Shown here piece after piece: positions 55,236-64,000 of a DNA stretch of 64,000 nucleotides. The stretch spans positions 248,001-312,000 of the forward strand of contig NW_005178620.1 in the NCBI RefSeq assembly GCF_000350225.1, written 5' to 3'. The notes beneath the pieces are model-generated. The model searched no databases. It was not told the DNA's origin and was given only the letters and a program-made list of their open reading frames with translations. The translations under genes and the position numbers were made by a program. The stretch is from Chondrus crispus. Taxonomy: Eukaryota > Rhodophyta > Florideophyceae > Gigartinales > Gigartinaceae. Every line of letters begins with the position of its first letter. Position 1 is the first letter of the stretch.

Positions 55236-55922
55236 AAAGCACAGTATGTATGTCGCCACGATCAAGCGTCTTTGCCATAGAAAAACACTCACTATCTTGA
55301 AGTCGCATTAAGTATATTAAAGTTTGCAGGATGTTGCCTTCTCATTTGCGTTTTATTACTAAGTAATTTAATCTCATTAGCGCAGCGTAATCCGTGACAG
55401 CTTCACCAATGGTAGAGAACTGGACTTTACAGATCGAACTTATGAGAATTGTTAAAACTACATCTATTTGTATGATTTACCAAGATTGTATCGATTTTTC
55501 ACTACCGAAAACAGTCCAGTTTATATCATCCAGAAGATCAAGTGCGGTACATAGGTAATATAGAGTGTCCATGTGCATGCAGCAGTGGAAATGGTATTCT
55601 CATATTGATTTGCCCAGTAGCGGGAACATGTTTACTAGAAAATTAGACGGGTGGTCAATGTTTACCCAGTGGCAAGTAAATGTTTACTTGTTGATCGGGG
55701 GTCAATGTTTACCCCGTGGAAAGTAAATGTTTACTTGTTGGCAACTAAATGTTTACTTGTTGACGGATATTTGGACTGGACAGGCGGAGTGCTGTGATAG
55801 GTTGCAATACTTTGAGTTTTTCAAGAAATTCAATGGCTTCTTTTGCCCCTACTGTAATTGAGTTTATTGAGAATTGTATTAAAATCACGGTGCATATCGC
55901 GTATGATAAAAAACTTTATTTA
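55236..55922. other. No gene; short repeats of GTAAATGTTTAC
   Basis: Between 55645 and 55765 the self-complementary core AAGTAAATGTTTACTTGTTG occurs three times, with two related TCAATGTTTACCC half-sites. No reading frame is supported. Confidence 0.5.
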
Positions 55923-56104
55923 CGCGTCTCTGTACACGCTAGCGTGTATAGGGGTGAAACTCCCCGGAGAATAGCGAGTGGCTGTAATTACTATCAGCCA
56001 ACCGAGCGTACCTCACCTCGCAGTCTCGCTGCTCCGTGGTACTTATGGCGCCATCGTGAGCCTCTTGCCAGCCCCCCTCTCCTGGCCATGTCTATTTCTC
56101 TTGC
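55923..56104 (+). repeat. Left 182-bp repeat (A1)
   Basis: Starts CGCGTCTCTGTACACGCTAG and ends TCTATTTCTCTTGC. No difference from 60024-60205 seen. It contains the inverted ACACGCTAGCGTGT. Confidence 0.93.
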
Positions 56105-56171
56105 TTGAGAAATTCCCCTCAGCCTAGGCGGTGACATATTCTAGTAAGTACAAACAGAGTACTTTGGAGCT

Positions 56172-56870
56172 ATGAGCGTACAACCCGAACAACCCGCCGA
56201 CATCGACGCGCCGGTGCCCCCGGCCCCCACGCTTTCGGCTGTCGCAGCTGTGGCGCGCCCTGCGCTAGCTGTGCGAGCGGCGTGGGAGAGTGCCGTGCCC
56301 GCGCGTCGGGATTATGGGGATGTTGTCGCGGAGCTCAGCTCCCTCAAGTTGGTTGGAGAAGGAAGCGTGTTTGAGCGTGGCCCCCATGTACCCGTCACTC
56401 ACATGGGTTACTTCAAGCCTGCTGCTGACGCTTTCGTCTCCGAGTTGCGGTCCAGGGACCGACGCTCGGCCAAGGAATGGGAATACGTAAACGCTGCTGG
56501 CGTTTGGACCGAAATGGGACTCTCTGCTCTCATAGTTGCTAAGAATCAGAGCGAGGACGTTCCAAGCATGGCAAGGAAACTGGCCTTGGCTGAAAAGTTT
56601 ATCCGTGCCGCCCTCGAGGTACTGTCTATGCGCGCGCAGTATTTCAGGGACATCACCGACCAAGGAGTCGAGGCAGCTCGCCAGATGGCATTCCTCGTGG
56701 AACAGGGGCACGACGCTGTGTTCTCAGATTCGTACAAGTCTGCCCGCGAGGCGCTCACTTCTAAGTCGGAGATTCAGGCTGCAAAGATGATTGCCAAGGC
56801 CAGGTTAGAGAAGACTACTGGCATGAAGAACGCTGGACCCTCCGCCGGGGACGGGTCCAGCCCGGAGTAA
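56172..56870 (+). CDS. Gag-like ORF1 of the DIRS/PAT-like element
   Basis: ATG 56172, 232 residues, uninterrupted. The N-terminus is Pro/Ala-rich; the rest is helical (ARKLALAEKFIRAALEVLSM, VEAARQMAFLVEQG, AAKMIAKARLEKTTG). There is no zinc knuckle. Position and length fit ORF1 of tyrosine-recombinase elements. Its TAA overlaps the next ATG (TAATG at 56868-56872), so the RT frame could be reached by reinitiation. Confidence 0.7.
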   Translation: MSVQPEQPADIDAPVPPAPTLSAVAAVARPALAVRAAWESAVPARRDYGDVVAELSSLKLVGEGSVFERGPHVPVTHMGYFKPAADAFVSELRSRDRRSAKEWEYVNAAGVWTEMGLSALIVAKNQSEDVPSMARKLALAEKFIRAALEVLSMRAQYFRDITDQGVEAARQMAFLVEQGHDAVFSDSYKSAREALTSKSEIQAAKMIAKARLEKTTGMKNAGPSAGDGSSPE

Positions 56871-58970
56871 TGTGCCTAAAAAGAGATGGAAACGCTACAA
56901 AGGGTAAGGGGGGAGCACCTTTGCGGCGGGGGACGGCTCTTAGGGCGGACGTTTGGCGTTCGGAGTTAGGAGTCAACGAGTACATCGCCCGTCAGATCCG
57001 GTACGGTGTATTGGACATGCCGACGGTGCCCTTCGAGGACGGTACTGTACTCAGCAAGCTCCCTCAGACGGCGGAGGACAGGCAGTTTGCCACGGAGGAC
57101 CTGGCAAGGGGTTGCAGAGAGGGGGTGTACGAGGAGGTAGGGTTTGAGGAGGCCGAGGCCCTTGCGAGAGGGGGCAGGATGATCTCGTCAGCCTTCACGG
57201 TCTGGCAAGGCGAGGGCGAGGACCGCAAAGGAAGATTTGTAATTAATTTCAAGCGGCAGAGCAAGCACTGGCCGAAGGGGTCAGTCAAGATGGAGACCTT
57301 ACAGTCCTTCGCGTGTCAACTGCAGGAGGGAGATGTGCTGATGTCTTGGGACATCAAAAGTGGGTACCGCCACTTTTACCTCCATCCACGCATGAGAGAC
57401 TTTTTCCTCTTCCGATACAACGGTCGGTACTACCGTTGCATCGCGCTACCGTTCGGCTGGGGCGCTCTGTTCTGTGGTTCACCAAGCTGCTCCGTCCTTT
57501 GGTGAAGCACTTGCGGGAGCGCCTCGGGTACCGCATCCTGCCGTACATTGACGACTTCGCGTGTGCGCCGTCGCCGCTGGGGAGGATATCGACAAGACAG
57601 GACTGCGCGCGCGCCGGGAGGAGACTGTCAAGGCTGTTCGCAAGGTTGGGGCTCGTCAGACACCCGGGGAAGGGATGCTGGGAAGGGACGACTACGCTGG
57701 AGCATTTGGGTTGTGTGGTGGATACTGTCGCGATGAGGGTGTTCGCGTCCGACAGCAAGGTAGCCCGCCTTCGCCTGCTAGCCAAGCAGCTCCTCTTGTC
57801 CGCGCAAAGGAACCGCCGGTGGGTATCGTTGAAAAAGCTGCGGCATTTTTGCGGAGTGGCTGTGTCGATGACACTGGCCATTCCGCTCTCGCGGTTCTAC
57901 ACAAGGAGCCTCTACTTCGACATGGCACTGTCCGGGCTCCTGGTGGAGCGCGAGGAGCGAGGGCAAAGGCAGCCACGGCGCATATGCACCGTGTGGCCCG
58001 TGTGCACCGTGTGGCCCGTGTGCACCGTGTGCCCCGTGGACACGGGGACGCAACAAGGCTCCACGACCAGTTTCAAAAGGTGCGTCTTTGCCGACAATCG
58101 CGTCGCGACTTGCGCCACTGGCGTTCGCTGACACGGGGAGAAGGACGGGAATTGGTCAGGCTGGCGCCCGACCTCACGTTGCACTCCGATGCTGCCGACG
58201 TGGGGTACGGAGGGACACTGGGATCGCAAGTGCTGGCGGGCTCGCGGGGTTTGTGGAAGGGTCAAGGCTTTTGGACGGCAGCCGATCGCGCGCACTCGAT
58301 CACTTTGAGGGAACTTCGGGCGGTTCGTCTGCTATTACAGAGGCACTTTGCCGCGTACGTCGGCCGACCGGACGTTCAGCGCCTCTTGCTGCACGAGGAC
58401 AACCAGGCAGTCTGCTTCATTTTGAACGCCATGGTGTCCGCTTCCAAGCCAATGATGGCGGAGCTACGCCGGCTTCAGGTTATGCTGCAAACCCTGGGGG
58501 TGCGGATCGAAGCCCGGTGGTTGCCGTCCGCGGTCAACCGGATCGCCGACGCTCTCTCCCGGACCTGGGATCCTGGCGACGTGCAGGCGACGGACCAGCT
58601 GCTGCAGTCGATCCAGGACGAGTACCAGGTGGACTCGGTGGTGTTCGCTCATCGCCCCCTCGGAGAGACGGCAGTCGCGCGACGGAAATACCTGGCGACG
58701 CAGATGCTGGAGGACTGGGGAGACGGGAGGGCGCGCCTGTGGAATCCCCCCTTCGACATGCTCCCTCTGGTCATTCGCAAGGTCATAGCGGATGGTGGGA
58801 AGGGCGTCCTGGTGGCTCCCCACTGGCCAGCGCAAGCCTGGCATCCGCAGTTGGTGCGTCACGCCACTACGGTCAAGGTCCTCCATCCACAAGGCGCCGA
58901 CTTTTCTCTACTGCGGAGTTCGAAAAATCTCAACGCCGACTGGTCCGTCGTTCTCGCAACAATGGCGTGA
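56870..58970 (+). pseudogene. Reverse transcriptase-RNase H of the DIRS/PAT-like element
   Basis: ATG 56870 overlaps the ORF1 stop. RT motifs: GRFVINFKRQSKHW, LMSWDIKSGYRHFYLHP, CIALPFGWG, and the catalytic ILPYIDDFACAPS (YIDD, near 57540). After LPFGWG a one-base loss in a G run (about 57460) shifts the frame. A second shift lies near 58035-58060, by an 18-bp repeat. RNase H follows with LTLHSDAADVGYGG, TLRELRAVR, LLHEDNQAVCF and ADALSRTW, so its acidic residues are kept. Long C-terminal tail to the TGA at 58968-58970. Confidence 0.88.
57986..58033 (+). repeat. 18-bp tandem repeat in the RT-RNase H linker
   Basis: CCGTGTGCACCGTGTGGC, about 2.7 copies, in a coding linker. It keeps the frame by itself but sits beside a frameshift. 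Confidence 0.85.
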
Positions 58971-59983
58971 GGGTGGTGTGGCAGGAGGGGATACGGGATG
59001 CAGTATTGAGCCGGTGTGGGGATGATGGTGCAACGGGAAGCGCCCAGGCCGCAGCAGACTTGCTTGCCAACTACGGATGGAGTGACGGGACTTGGGCCAA
59101 TCGCTCCAGCCAGATCAAGAAATGGTTTACCTTCTGCTACGAAGATGGACGACCGCGGCTTGGGGCGAAGGAGGGGGATGTTCTAGCATATATCGGCTAC
59201 TTGCATCTCGAAGGCAGGGTCGGTCCGACGTCAGTGGCGCAGTACGTTACGGCCGTATCTCGATACCACGAGCTCCTCAACTTCGATTCCCCAACTCATA
59301 CTCCCATGGTATCGGCTCTTGTCCGCGCATATGAGAACAAGGATGATCTTCAAGGCGTCGTTCATATGGCCCGGGTTGGGCTCCCGGCAGCCCTCATGAG
59401 GCAGATTGTGGAATGTGGGCTGTCTGCCGAGGACGTAGACACGGTGGGCTATTGTGCTACAGTGGTGTTTGCATTTGTCTTTCAGTGCCGGTCGGTGTCT
59501 GTCGCCTATCTGAAAGACAGCGACATCACCATAACGGCGGAGAGAGTGAGTGCGGTGATCACTTACCGGAAAGGCAAATCTCGGTCCCGACCATTACGCC
59601 TTTCACTTCCAACCAACCCCGTCTGGACCTCTACTGCTTCGCCAAACGCATTGCTTTCGAAATGGCGCTCCTTGCGTCCCGCCAATATTGGTTTCTTCAA
59701 TCTCAGACGTGGACAAAAGGTCGGCACTGCCGATCTCGGCATTGCAGTTGAGACTGCCGTTGCCCTCGTCAACGGCGCTCCGCCGCCTGGCTGCTACTTC
59801 ACATCGCACAGCGCTCGTATCGGTGGCTTCAACGAGCTGCTCGTCCTCCAGTTCAGCCGCGAATGGATTATGACCCGTCTGGATTGGGCATCGCAGAACC
59901 AGTTTTCTGTTTACTTCGATAGCCGTATTATTGTCACCGCCGCTTCGGAGTGGCTCTTTGCGCACATGCTACCGCATGTCTAG
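58895..59983 (+). CDS. Tyrosine recombinase of the DIRS/PAT-like element
   Basis: The frame overlaps the RT-RNase H end by about 75 bp in -1 register. No ATG is available before the N-terminal domain, so expression probably needs a -1 shift from the RT frame. A core-binding domain (LLANYGWSDGTWANRSSQIKKW ... TSVAQYVTAVSRYHELL) is followed by the catalytic domain: Arg in FVFQCRSVSVAYL (about 59484), the H-x-x-R box TSHSARIGG (about 59805-59830) and the Tyr in FSVYFDSR (about 59911). It would insert the circular DNA copy by strand exchange, leaving no target duplication. It runs uninterrupted to TAG 59981-59983. Confidence 0.85.
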   Translation, partial: RRLFSTAEFEKSQRRLVRRSRNNGVRVVWQEGIRDAVLSRCGDDGATGSAQAAADLLANYGWSDGTWANRSSQIKKWFTFCYEDGRPRLGAKEGDVLAYIGYLHLEGRVGPTSVAQYVTAVSRYHELLNFDSPTHTPMVSALVRAYENKDDLQGVVHMARVGLPAALMRQIVECGLSAEDVDTVGYCATVVFAFVFQCRSVSVAYLKDSDITITAERVSAVITYRKGKSRSRPLRLSLPTNPVWTSTASPNALLSKWRSLRPANIGFFNLRRGQKVGTADLGIAVETAVALVNGAPPPGCYFTSHSARIGGFNELLVLQFSREWIMTRLDWASQNQFSVYFDSRIIVTAASEWLFAHMLPHV

Positions 59984-60023
59984 CGCTCTCCGTGCATCTG
60001 CTACCGCTTTTATTTGCCCCCTT

Positions 60024-60205
60024 CGCGTCTCTGTACACGCTAGCGTGTATAGGGGTGAAACTCCCCGGAGAATAGCGAGTGGCTGTAATTACTATCAGCC
60101 AACCGAGCGTACCTCACCTCGCAGTCTCGCTGCTCCGTGGTACTTATGGCGCCATCGTGAGCCTCTTGCCAGCCCCCCTCTCCTGGCCATGTCTATTTCT
60201 CTTGC
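60024..60205 (+). repeat. Right 182-bp repeat (A2)
   Basis: Direct copy of 55923-56104, beginning 41 bp after the recombinase stop. Confidence 0.93.
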
Positions 60206-60651
60206 CCGCCCAGCCCCGGCTGCGCCGCCCTCTTGGTAGTTTCCTTTCTCATCATGTCTTTTTCTCTCTTTATGTTTTCTTTATGTTTTCCAGTTCGGTT
60301 TAATGGTTTGCGTAGCCTTTGTGTGTCCCCTCTTAACCGATGTCTCGTGACCGACTAGAACCAATAAACTACGAATATCTTCAACCAGGGAGAACCCGTG
60401 GGTTCTAATACTCATTTTTGATCCCCGTGGGTGCCTGCGTAAACGTGTATCAAAATTCTGAAACCAAAGTTTCTGAAATAAAGTTCTGCATTGTTGTATT
60501 TCTTTTCCGCATTTTTGATTCCAGAAATTCGTTATGCGTAAACCCACAAATGGCAACAAATTTTGTAACTACAGAGTAAAGTCTCGATAGAGTGAACCAA
60601 AATGTGGCACCCAATAGTTGGAAGCCCAATAGTTCACTGCACTGAGGCTGT
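60206..60651. other. No gene seen
   Basis: Pyrimidine-rich (TTTCTCTCTTTATG) then AT-rich. It forms the right flank of the retrotransposon and the 3' flank of the minus-strand gene. Confidence 0.4.
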
Positions 60652-62490
60652 TCACAGTGTGGTTCCATCCAGCTCCTCCATCCGAGATTCTCTGCTCGCC
60701 TCGCCCCCGGCAGAACTTCGGCTCGTCTCGCCTTTGACTACTGGGTCAATGCGCCACCTCGCAGGAGCACACCGTTCAACTTCAACATCAGTTACGTGCA
60801 CCTGTTGCTCATCTCCAGTTACCAGCCTCCACGGCCTGCTCCTGTTACTCCGAAAAACGAGCTCTCCAGTATCTGCTACCCCCATCTGCGCGCCGAACGA
60901 TTCTAGCTTTGATATCCTGTACTCGCGATCAATCGCCATCCCTTCCCTCTTTTCATTGGTCAGGTAACAGCAGTCGACTCCGTCAACCAAGTGTTCCGGA
61001 TGTCTATGTGCCAGGAGCTCCGGCATTATCACCTCTTCCGGTACGTGTTCAAGTGCCTCGCTTAGTGATTTGAATTTCCGACCTCCCAAGAAAAAATCCC
61101 GGAGATCCCTCTTATGAACGGCCGTGTGATAGTACGAAACAACAACAACAACGAACGCTACCGCGGCTGGTATCACTTTCAGCCCTTCAGAGGTCTTATC
61201 GTCACGGAACGTACTAGCAACGGTCGCGACTGCATACAAGGTCATGATCAACCACGCGAGCCATGTGTCTCTCTCACGGGGACACCTGAGGTAGACCTCA
61301 CTCCCTGCTGCGGCTATAATAACGTTCGGTCCTTGCACCTCGATGCCAGGCAACTTCGCTACGTCAGTCCCTGCCCTTTGTTCTCTCCTCATAATCTTCC
61401 TCCTCATTAATGCTGCAGTCGGCGCGTACATGGAACTGTTAATATTGATCTGGTGTCCCAATAAGTTGTTCAGATCCGTAACGCTGAGCCCTAAGTCTTC
61501 CTCAGGCCTGGATGCCCCGTCTTCAAGGCACTTACGCACGAATTGATGGACGGATTTAAGCCCTTCTTCACTCACCCCCACGAAGAATGAGGAGAAGAAC
61601 CCCGACAGTATAGTCTCATACTTAGATACTGGCCGGAGTATACGTCTGCTCAGTCCCCCCATAGGTGAATCATACCCATTGTCCATTCGGGTAGTGCTAT
61701 GATCATACGCCTCAGCTGCTTCGATGTCTGTCACTAAGATGAACACGGCTTCGTATTCACCATCATCATTGACTTCCACATGCGCACTACAAAACTGCCT
61801 GCCTAGCAACATGTTATCAAATATATAGTCGGAGACGTCAATTGGTACACTCGCATTCCCTTGAAGTTCACCATCGTTAAATATGTACGTACGTTCCGCC
61901 GGGGTGCCGTCTCGAATGGCCCCACGGATGGTTGGCCCCCTATGCTTGTCGGGTGTGATGGTTCCTGAGTCTAGAAGGTAGACTCTATCGCTAATCTGCA
62001 TCCACGGAATCGACGTATCGTTACAGGGGACATAAACGTAATCACGTATCCCCATATCCTCTGTCAACTTCTCACACACTCTGGACACCGTATTAAGTAT
62101 GACTAGGTACTCACTCTCCTTCAAGCTTTCCATACCAGCTACCCTCCGCACTGCGTTCACGGAGTGGTATAATTCTTCAAGGGTGTACACTGCCTCGTCC
62201 GCCCTGTTAAGGAGCCCTTTGTACGAGTTGCCCAACCATCCGAAATACATGCTCAAGTTTGCTATCATCTCTTTAGACGAGGCGGTGCGCAGTACGCCTA
62301 CTTTTTCGACCGAATCCCCCGCGTCCTTCACTTGGAGGCCATATTGATGTGCCTTATGCAGTCTCCTGTCTTGTACTGGCTGCAGCTTGCCAACGCTGGG
62401 CTTCCAACGGGACACATCATCTATCCTGGCCGCTTTTCTCAGCGTCCTCAGTTTGCTAAGTTTCCTCTGGAAGGTGGTATTCCCTTCCAT
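60652..62490 (-). CDS. Predicted membrane protein of unknown family
   Basis: ATG 62488-62490 gives an uninterrupted 612-residue frame. It has a basic N-terminus (FQRKLSKLRTLRKAARI), a long soluble region with Asp/Glu-rich surface stretches, and two hydrophobic segments near residues 405-425 (LAWLIMTLYAVATVAST) and 433-452 (VIPAAVAFVVVVVSYYHTAV). These are separated by a short charged loop, which suggests a hairpin with both long ends on one side. No signal peptide and no TE domain. I do not recognise the family. It lies between a retrotransposon and two MITEs, and is the only long intact frame in the window without TE character or TE context. Confidence 0.65.
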   Translation of the reverse strand: MEGNTTFQRKLSKLRTLRKAARIDDVSRWKPSVGKLQPVQDRRLHKAHQYGLQVKDAGDSVEKVGVLRTASSKEMIANLSMYFGWLGNSYKGLLNRADEAVYTLEELYHSVNAVRRVAGMESLKESEYLVILNTVSRVCEKLTEDMGIRDYVYVPCNDTSIPWMQISDRVYLLDSGTITPDKHRGPTIRGAIRDGTPAERTYIFNDGELQGNASVPIDVSDYIFDNMLLGRQFCSAHVEVNDDGEYEAVFILVTDIEAAEAYDHSTTRMDNGYDSPMGGLSRRILRPVSKYETILSGFFSSFFVGVSEEGLKSVHQFVRKCLEDGASRPEEDLGLSVTDLNNLLGHQININSSMYAPTAALMRRKIMRREQRAGTDVAKLPGIEVQGPNVIIAAAGSEVYLRCPRERDTWLAWLIMTLYAVATVASTFRDDKTSEGLKVIPAAVAFVVVVVSYYHTAVHKRDLRDFFLGGRKFKSLSEALEHVPEEVIMPELLAHRHPEHLVDGVDCCYLTNEKREGMAIDREYRISKLESFGAQMGVADTGELVFRSNRSRPWRLVTGDEQQVHVTDVEVERCAPARWRIDPVVKGETSRSSAGGEASRESRMEELDGTTL

Positions 62491-62573
62491 CCCGCCCTTG
62501 ATTATGGAGTGCTGCTTGCTGTGCTCAGGGCGGTACCATCTCTCTGCTCAATCTGTTTGAAAGCTTTGTGGAC

Positions 62574-63065
62574 CTAGTGTCTAGACGACAATCAATTTGA
62601 CCTCATATGAGGTCAGTCATGGCCTCATATGAGGCCAGCTTTTTTTTTGCAAAAATATATAAATTAAATCGAAACTTTAAAACATTCAGTTTGGACACCA
62701 TTTCTTTAACGTATACGCGCTCGGCAATAACATCTTGCAAAACATTGGGATGGCGGTTGTCAATGCACAGAGAGACTAAGAATCTAATGAACTATCAATG
62801 ATGAGTTGACTTTTTAAACAGGCGTTTTGGTTTCGAAGATATCAACATAAAACGTTTTGAGGTTGGTCAAAAAAGGCTCCTTTTTGGGCATTTTAAAAAT
62901 GGCTGGAGAAGACGTGCAGATCTCACCAAACTCCACCCTTCCACAACGCAGAAGTCAACTGCCGTGTCGAGAGTATCTTTTTTCCATCTTGTTGAGCTAG
63001 CACAAGTCGAGAAAAATAAGTTGAAAAGTGACCTCATATGAGGTCATTTGTCACCTAGACACTAG
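62574..63065. mobile_element. MITE copy 1, 492 bp
   Basis: Terminal inverted repeats CTAGTGTCTAGACGAC and GTCACCTAGACACTAG pair at 14 of 16 positions. The outer CTAG may be a duplicated target. Next to the ends are perfect palindromes GACCTCATATGAGGTC and GGCCTCATATGAGGCC. No coding capacity. It aligns along its length with copy 2. Confidence 0.88.
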
Positions 63066-63417
63066 GAACACTGATACCCCCGATCCTCTGGGGAGCGGGG
63101 GACGGGGGACGTGCTTGTACAGTACCTATTATTTTGATGGCGCACAGCCGCCGACAGCCTCCGGCGTAAAGCCAATCACCGCTCAGAATTTTTCCCGCAA
63201 GTGCACGCACACGACAGGGCCACTTGGCATCCTGGCCCCCAACTGGGGGCTAACGAGCGCTTAGTGTCCTCTTGCCAGAGCACTCCCAAAACGAATACTT
63301 GAGAGATCAAATCCGACCGCCGGTGTTTATATTGCAGTTGTGAGTGCGCGCGCGCGTCTGGCACTTGCCGTCTACACCCCCTGCCTAACAAATGCTGTAG
63401 CTCTGCTTCCGTCGTCA
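63066..63417. other. Spacer between the two MITEs, no gene
   Basis: 352 bp, GC-rich in the left part, with no supported frame. Confidence 0.4.
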
Positions 63418-63907
63418 CTAGTGTCTAGACGACCGGCAACTTACCTCATATGAGGTCAGGCTTGGCCTCATATGAGGCCACGTTTTTTTTTGCAAAAATG
63501 TATACATTAAATCGAAATTTTATAAAATCAGTTTAGACACCATTTCTTTAACCAATATTCCCTCGGTAATAGCTTCCTGCAAAACATCGGGATAGCAGTT
63601 ATGAATACACAGAAATACTAAGAATCTAATATAGTTTAAACTATCGGATGATATTTTAAACAGGCGTTTTGGTTTCGAAGATATCAACAAAAAACGTTTT
63701 GATGTTCTTTAAAAAAGCTTTTTCTTTAGGTATTCTCAAAAAGCCTGGAAAGGACGTGCAGATCTCACCAAGCTCCACCCTTCCGCAGCGCAGAAGTCAA
63801 CTGCGGTGGCGAGAGTATCTTTTTCCATTTTGTTCAGGTTGCACAAGTCGAGAAAAATTAAGTTGAAAAGTGACCTCATATGAGGCCATTTGTCACCTAG
63901 ACACTAG
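63418..63907. mobile_element. MITE copy 2, 490 bp
   Basis: Same orientation as copy 1, with substitutions throughout and few indels. Same inverted termini, same T-run followed by GCAAAAAT, and same CCTCATATGAGG palindromes near both ends. Confidence 0.88.
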
Positions 63908-64000
63908 TAGGTGGCAAGAGCCTCTTGCGTAGTGTCCTCTATAATACGTACTGTACAAGCCCCAATTGCGTATTGTCTACGGGCTGACGGGGACATACGC
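63908..64000. other. No gene seen
   Basis: Window edge. Confidence 0.3.

Larger units (their letters stand above)
55923..60205 (+). mobile_element. DIRS/PAT-like tyrosine-recombinase retrotransposon
   Basis: Gag-like ORF, RT-RNase H and tyrosine recombinase in this order, enclosed by perfect 182-bp direct repeats. There is no DDE integrase and no aspartic protease. The layout is that of elements that integrate through a circular intermediate. Non-identical flanks of the repeats (CTTTATTTA at left, TTGCCCCCTT at right) did not show the B1/B2 repeats of canonical PAT elements, so the exact subgroup is open. Confidence 0.85.

Noticed and set aside
1..64000. CRISPR arrays, rRNA operons, prokaryotic operons
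   Set aside because: None visible. All regular repeats are TE termini, minisatellites or microsatellites, and gene content is eukaryotic.

Overview
This is eukaryotic nuclear DNA made almost entirely of transposable elements (TEs), most of them decayed. It carries at least eight TE lineages plus Ulp1-like protease, UPF1-like helicase and H+-pyrophosphatase sequences, with long open frames and few obvious introns. The mix would suit a TE-rich red alga of the Chondrus type. That is an inference: no diagnostic host marker gene is present, and one internal run of Ns (43650-44304) breaks the sequence.

Layout, left to right. 1-1255: edge of a minus-strand Ty1/copia element (gag plus broken protease). 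2281-4749: a 410-bp tandem duplication running into a pogo-type (Tc1/mariner) transposase relic. 4750-9139: GC-rich non-coding DNA with a hairpin minisatellite and a promoter-like array of four CACGTG boxes. 9140-13891: decayed pol of a minus-strand Ty3/gypsy chromovirus. It is cut off where a second, plus-strand chromovirus begins. That second element (13892-28070, about 14.2 kb) has two 652-bp LTRs differing at about five positions. It carries gag, protease, RT, RNase H and integrase-chromodomain, followed by a 5.7-kb tail holding a long ORF on the opposite strand.

28070-36485: a CACTA/Plavaka-like DNA transposon with a 1311-aa transposase and two accessory reading frames. 37489-38835: relic of a membrane H+-pyrophosphatase. 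39656-43330: a broken gene joining a ParB-like domain to a C-terminal region with the HxD...H...R pattern of 2-oxoglutarate/Fe(II) dioxygenases. 44305-55235: three clusters of a palindromic minisatellite. These frame a Ulp1-like protease/UPF1-like helicase gene (broken) and an intact 965-aa MULE-type transposase, and are read here as one candidate composite transposon. 55923-60205: a tyrosine-recombinase retrotransposon (DIRS/PAT-like) with perfect 182-bp direct repeats. 60652-62490: an intact 612-aa predicted membrane protein, the best candidate for an ordinary gene. 62574-63907: two copies of a roughly 490-bp MITE.

The strongest leads for undescribed biology are the Ulp1-helicase-MULE block with its satellite-like ends, the ParB/dioxygenase gene beside it, and the antisense ORF inside the large chromovirus.
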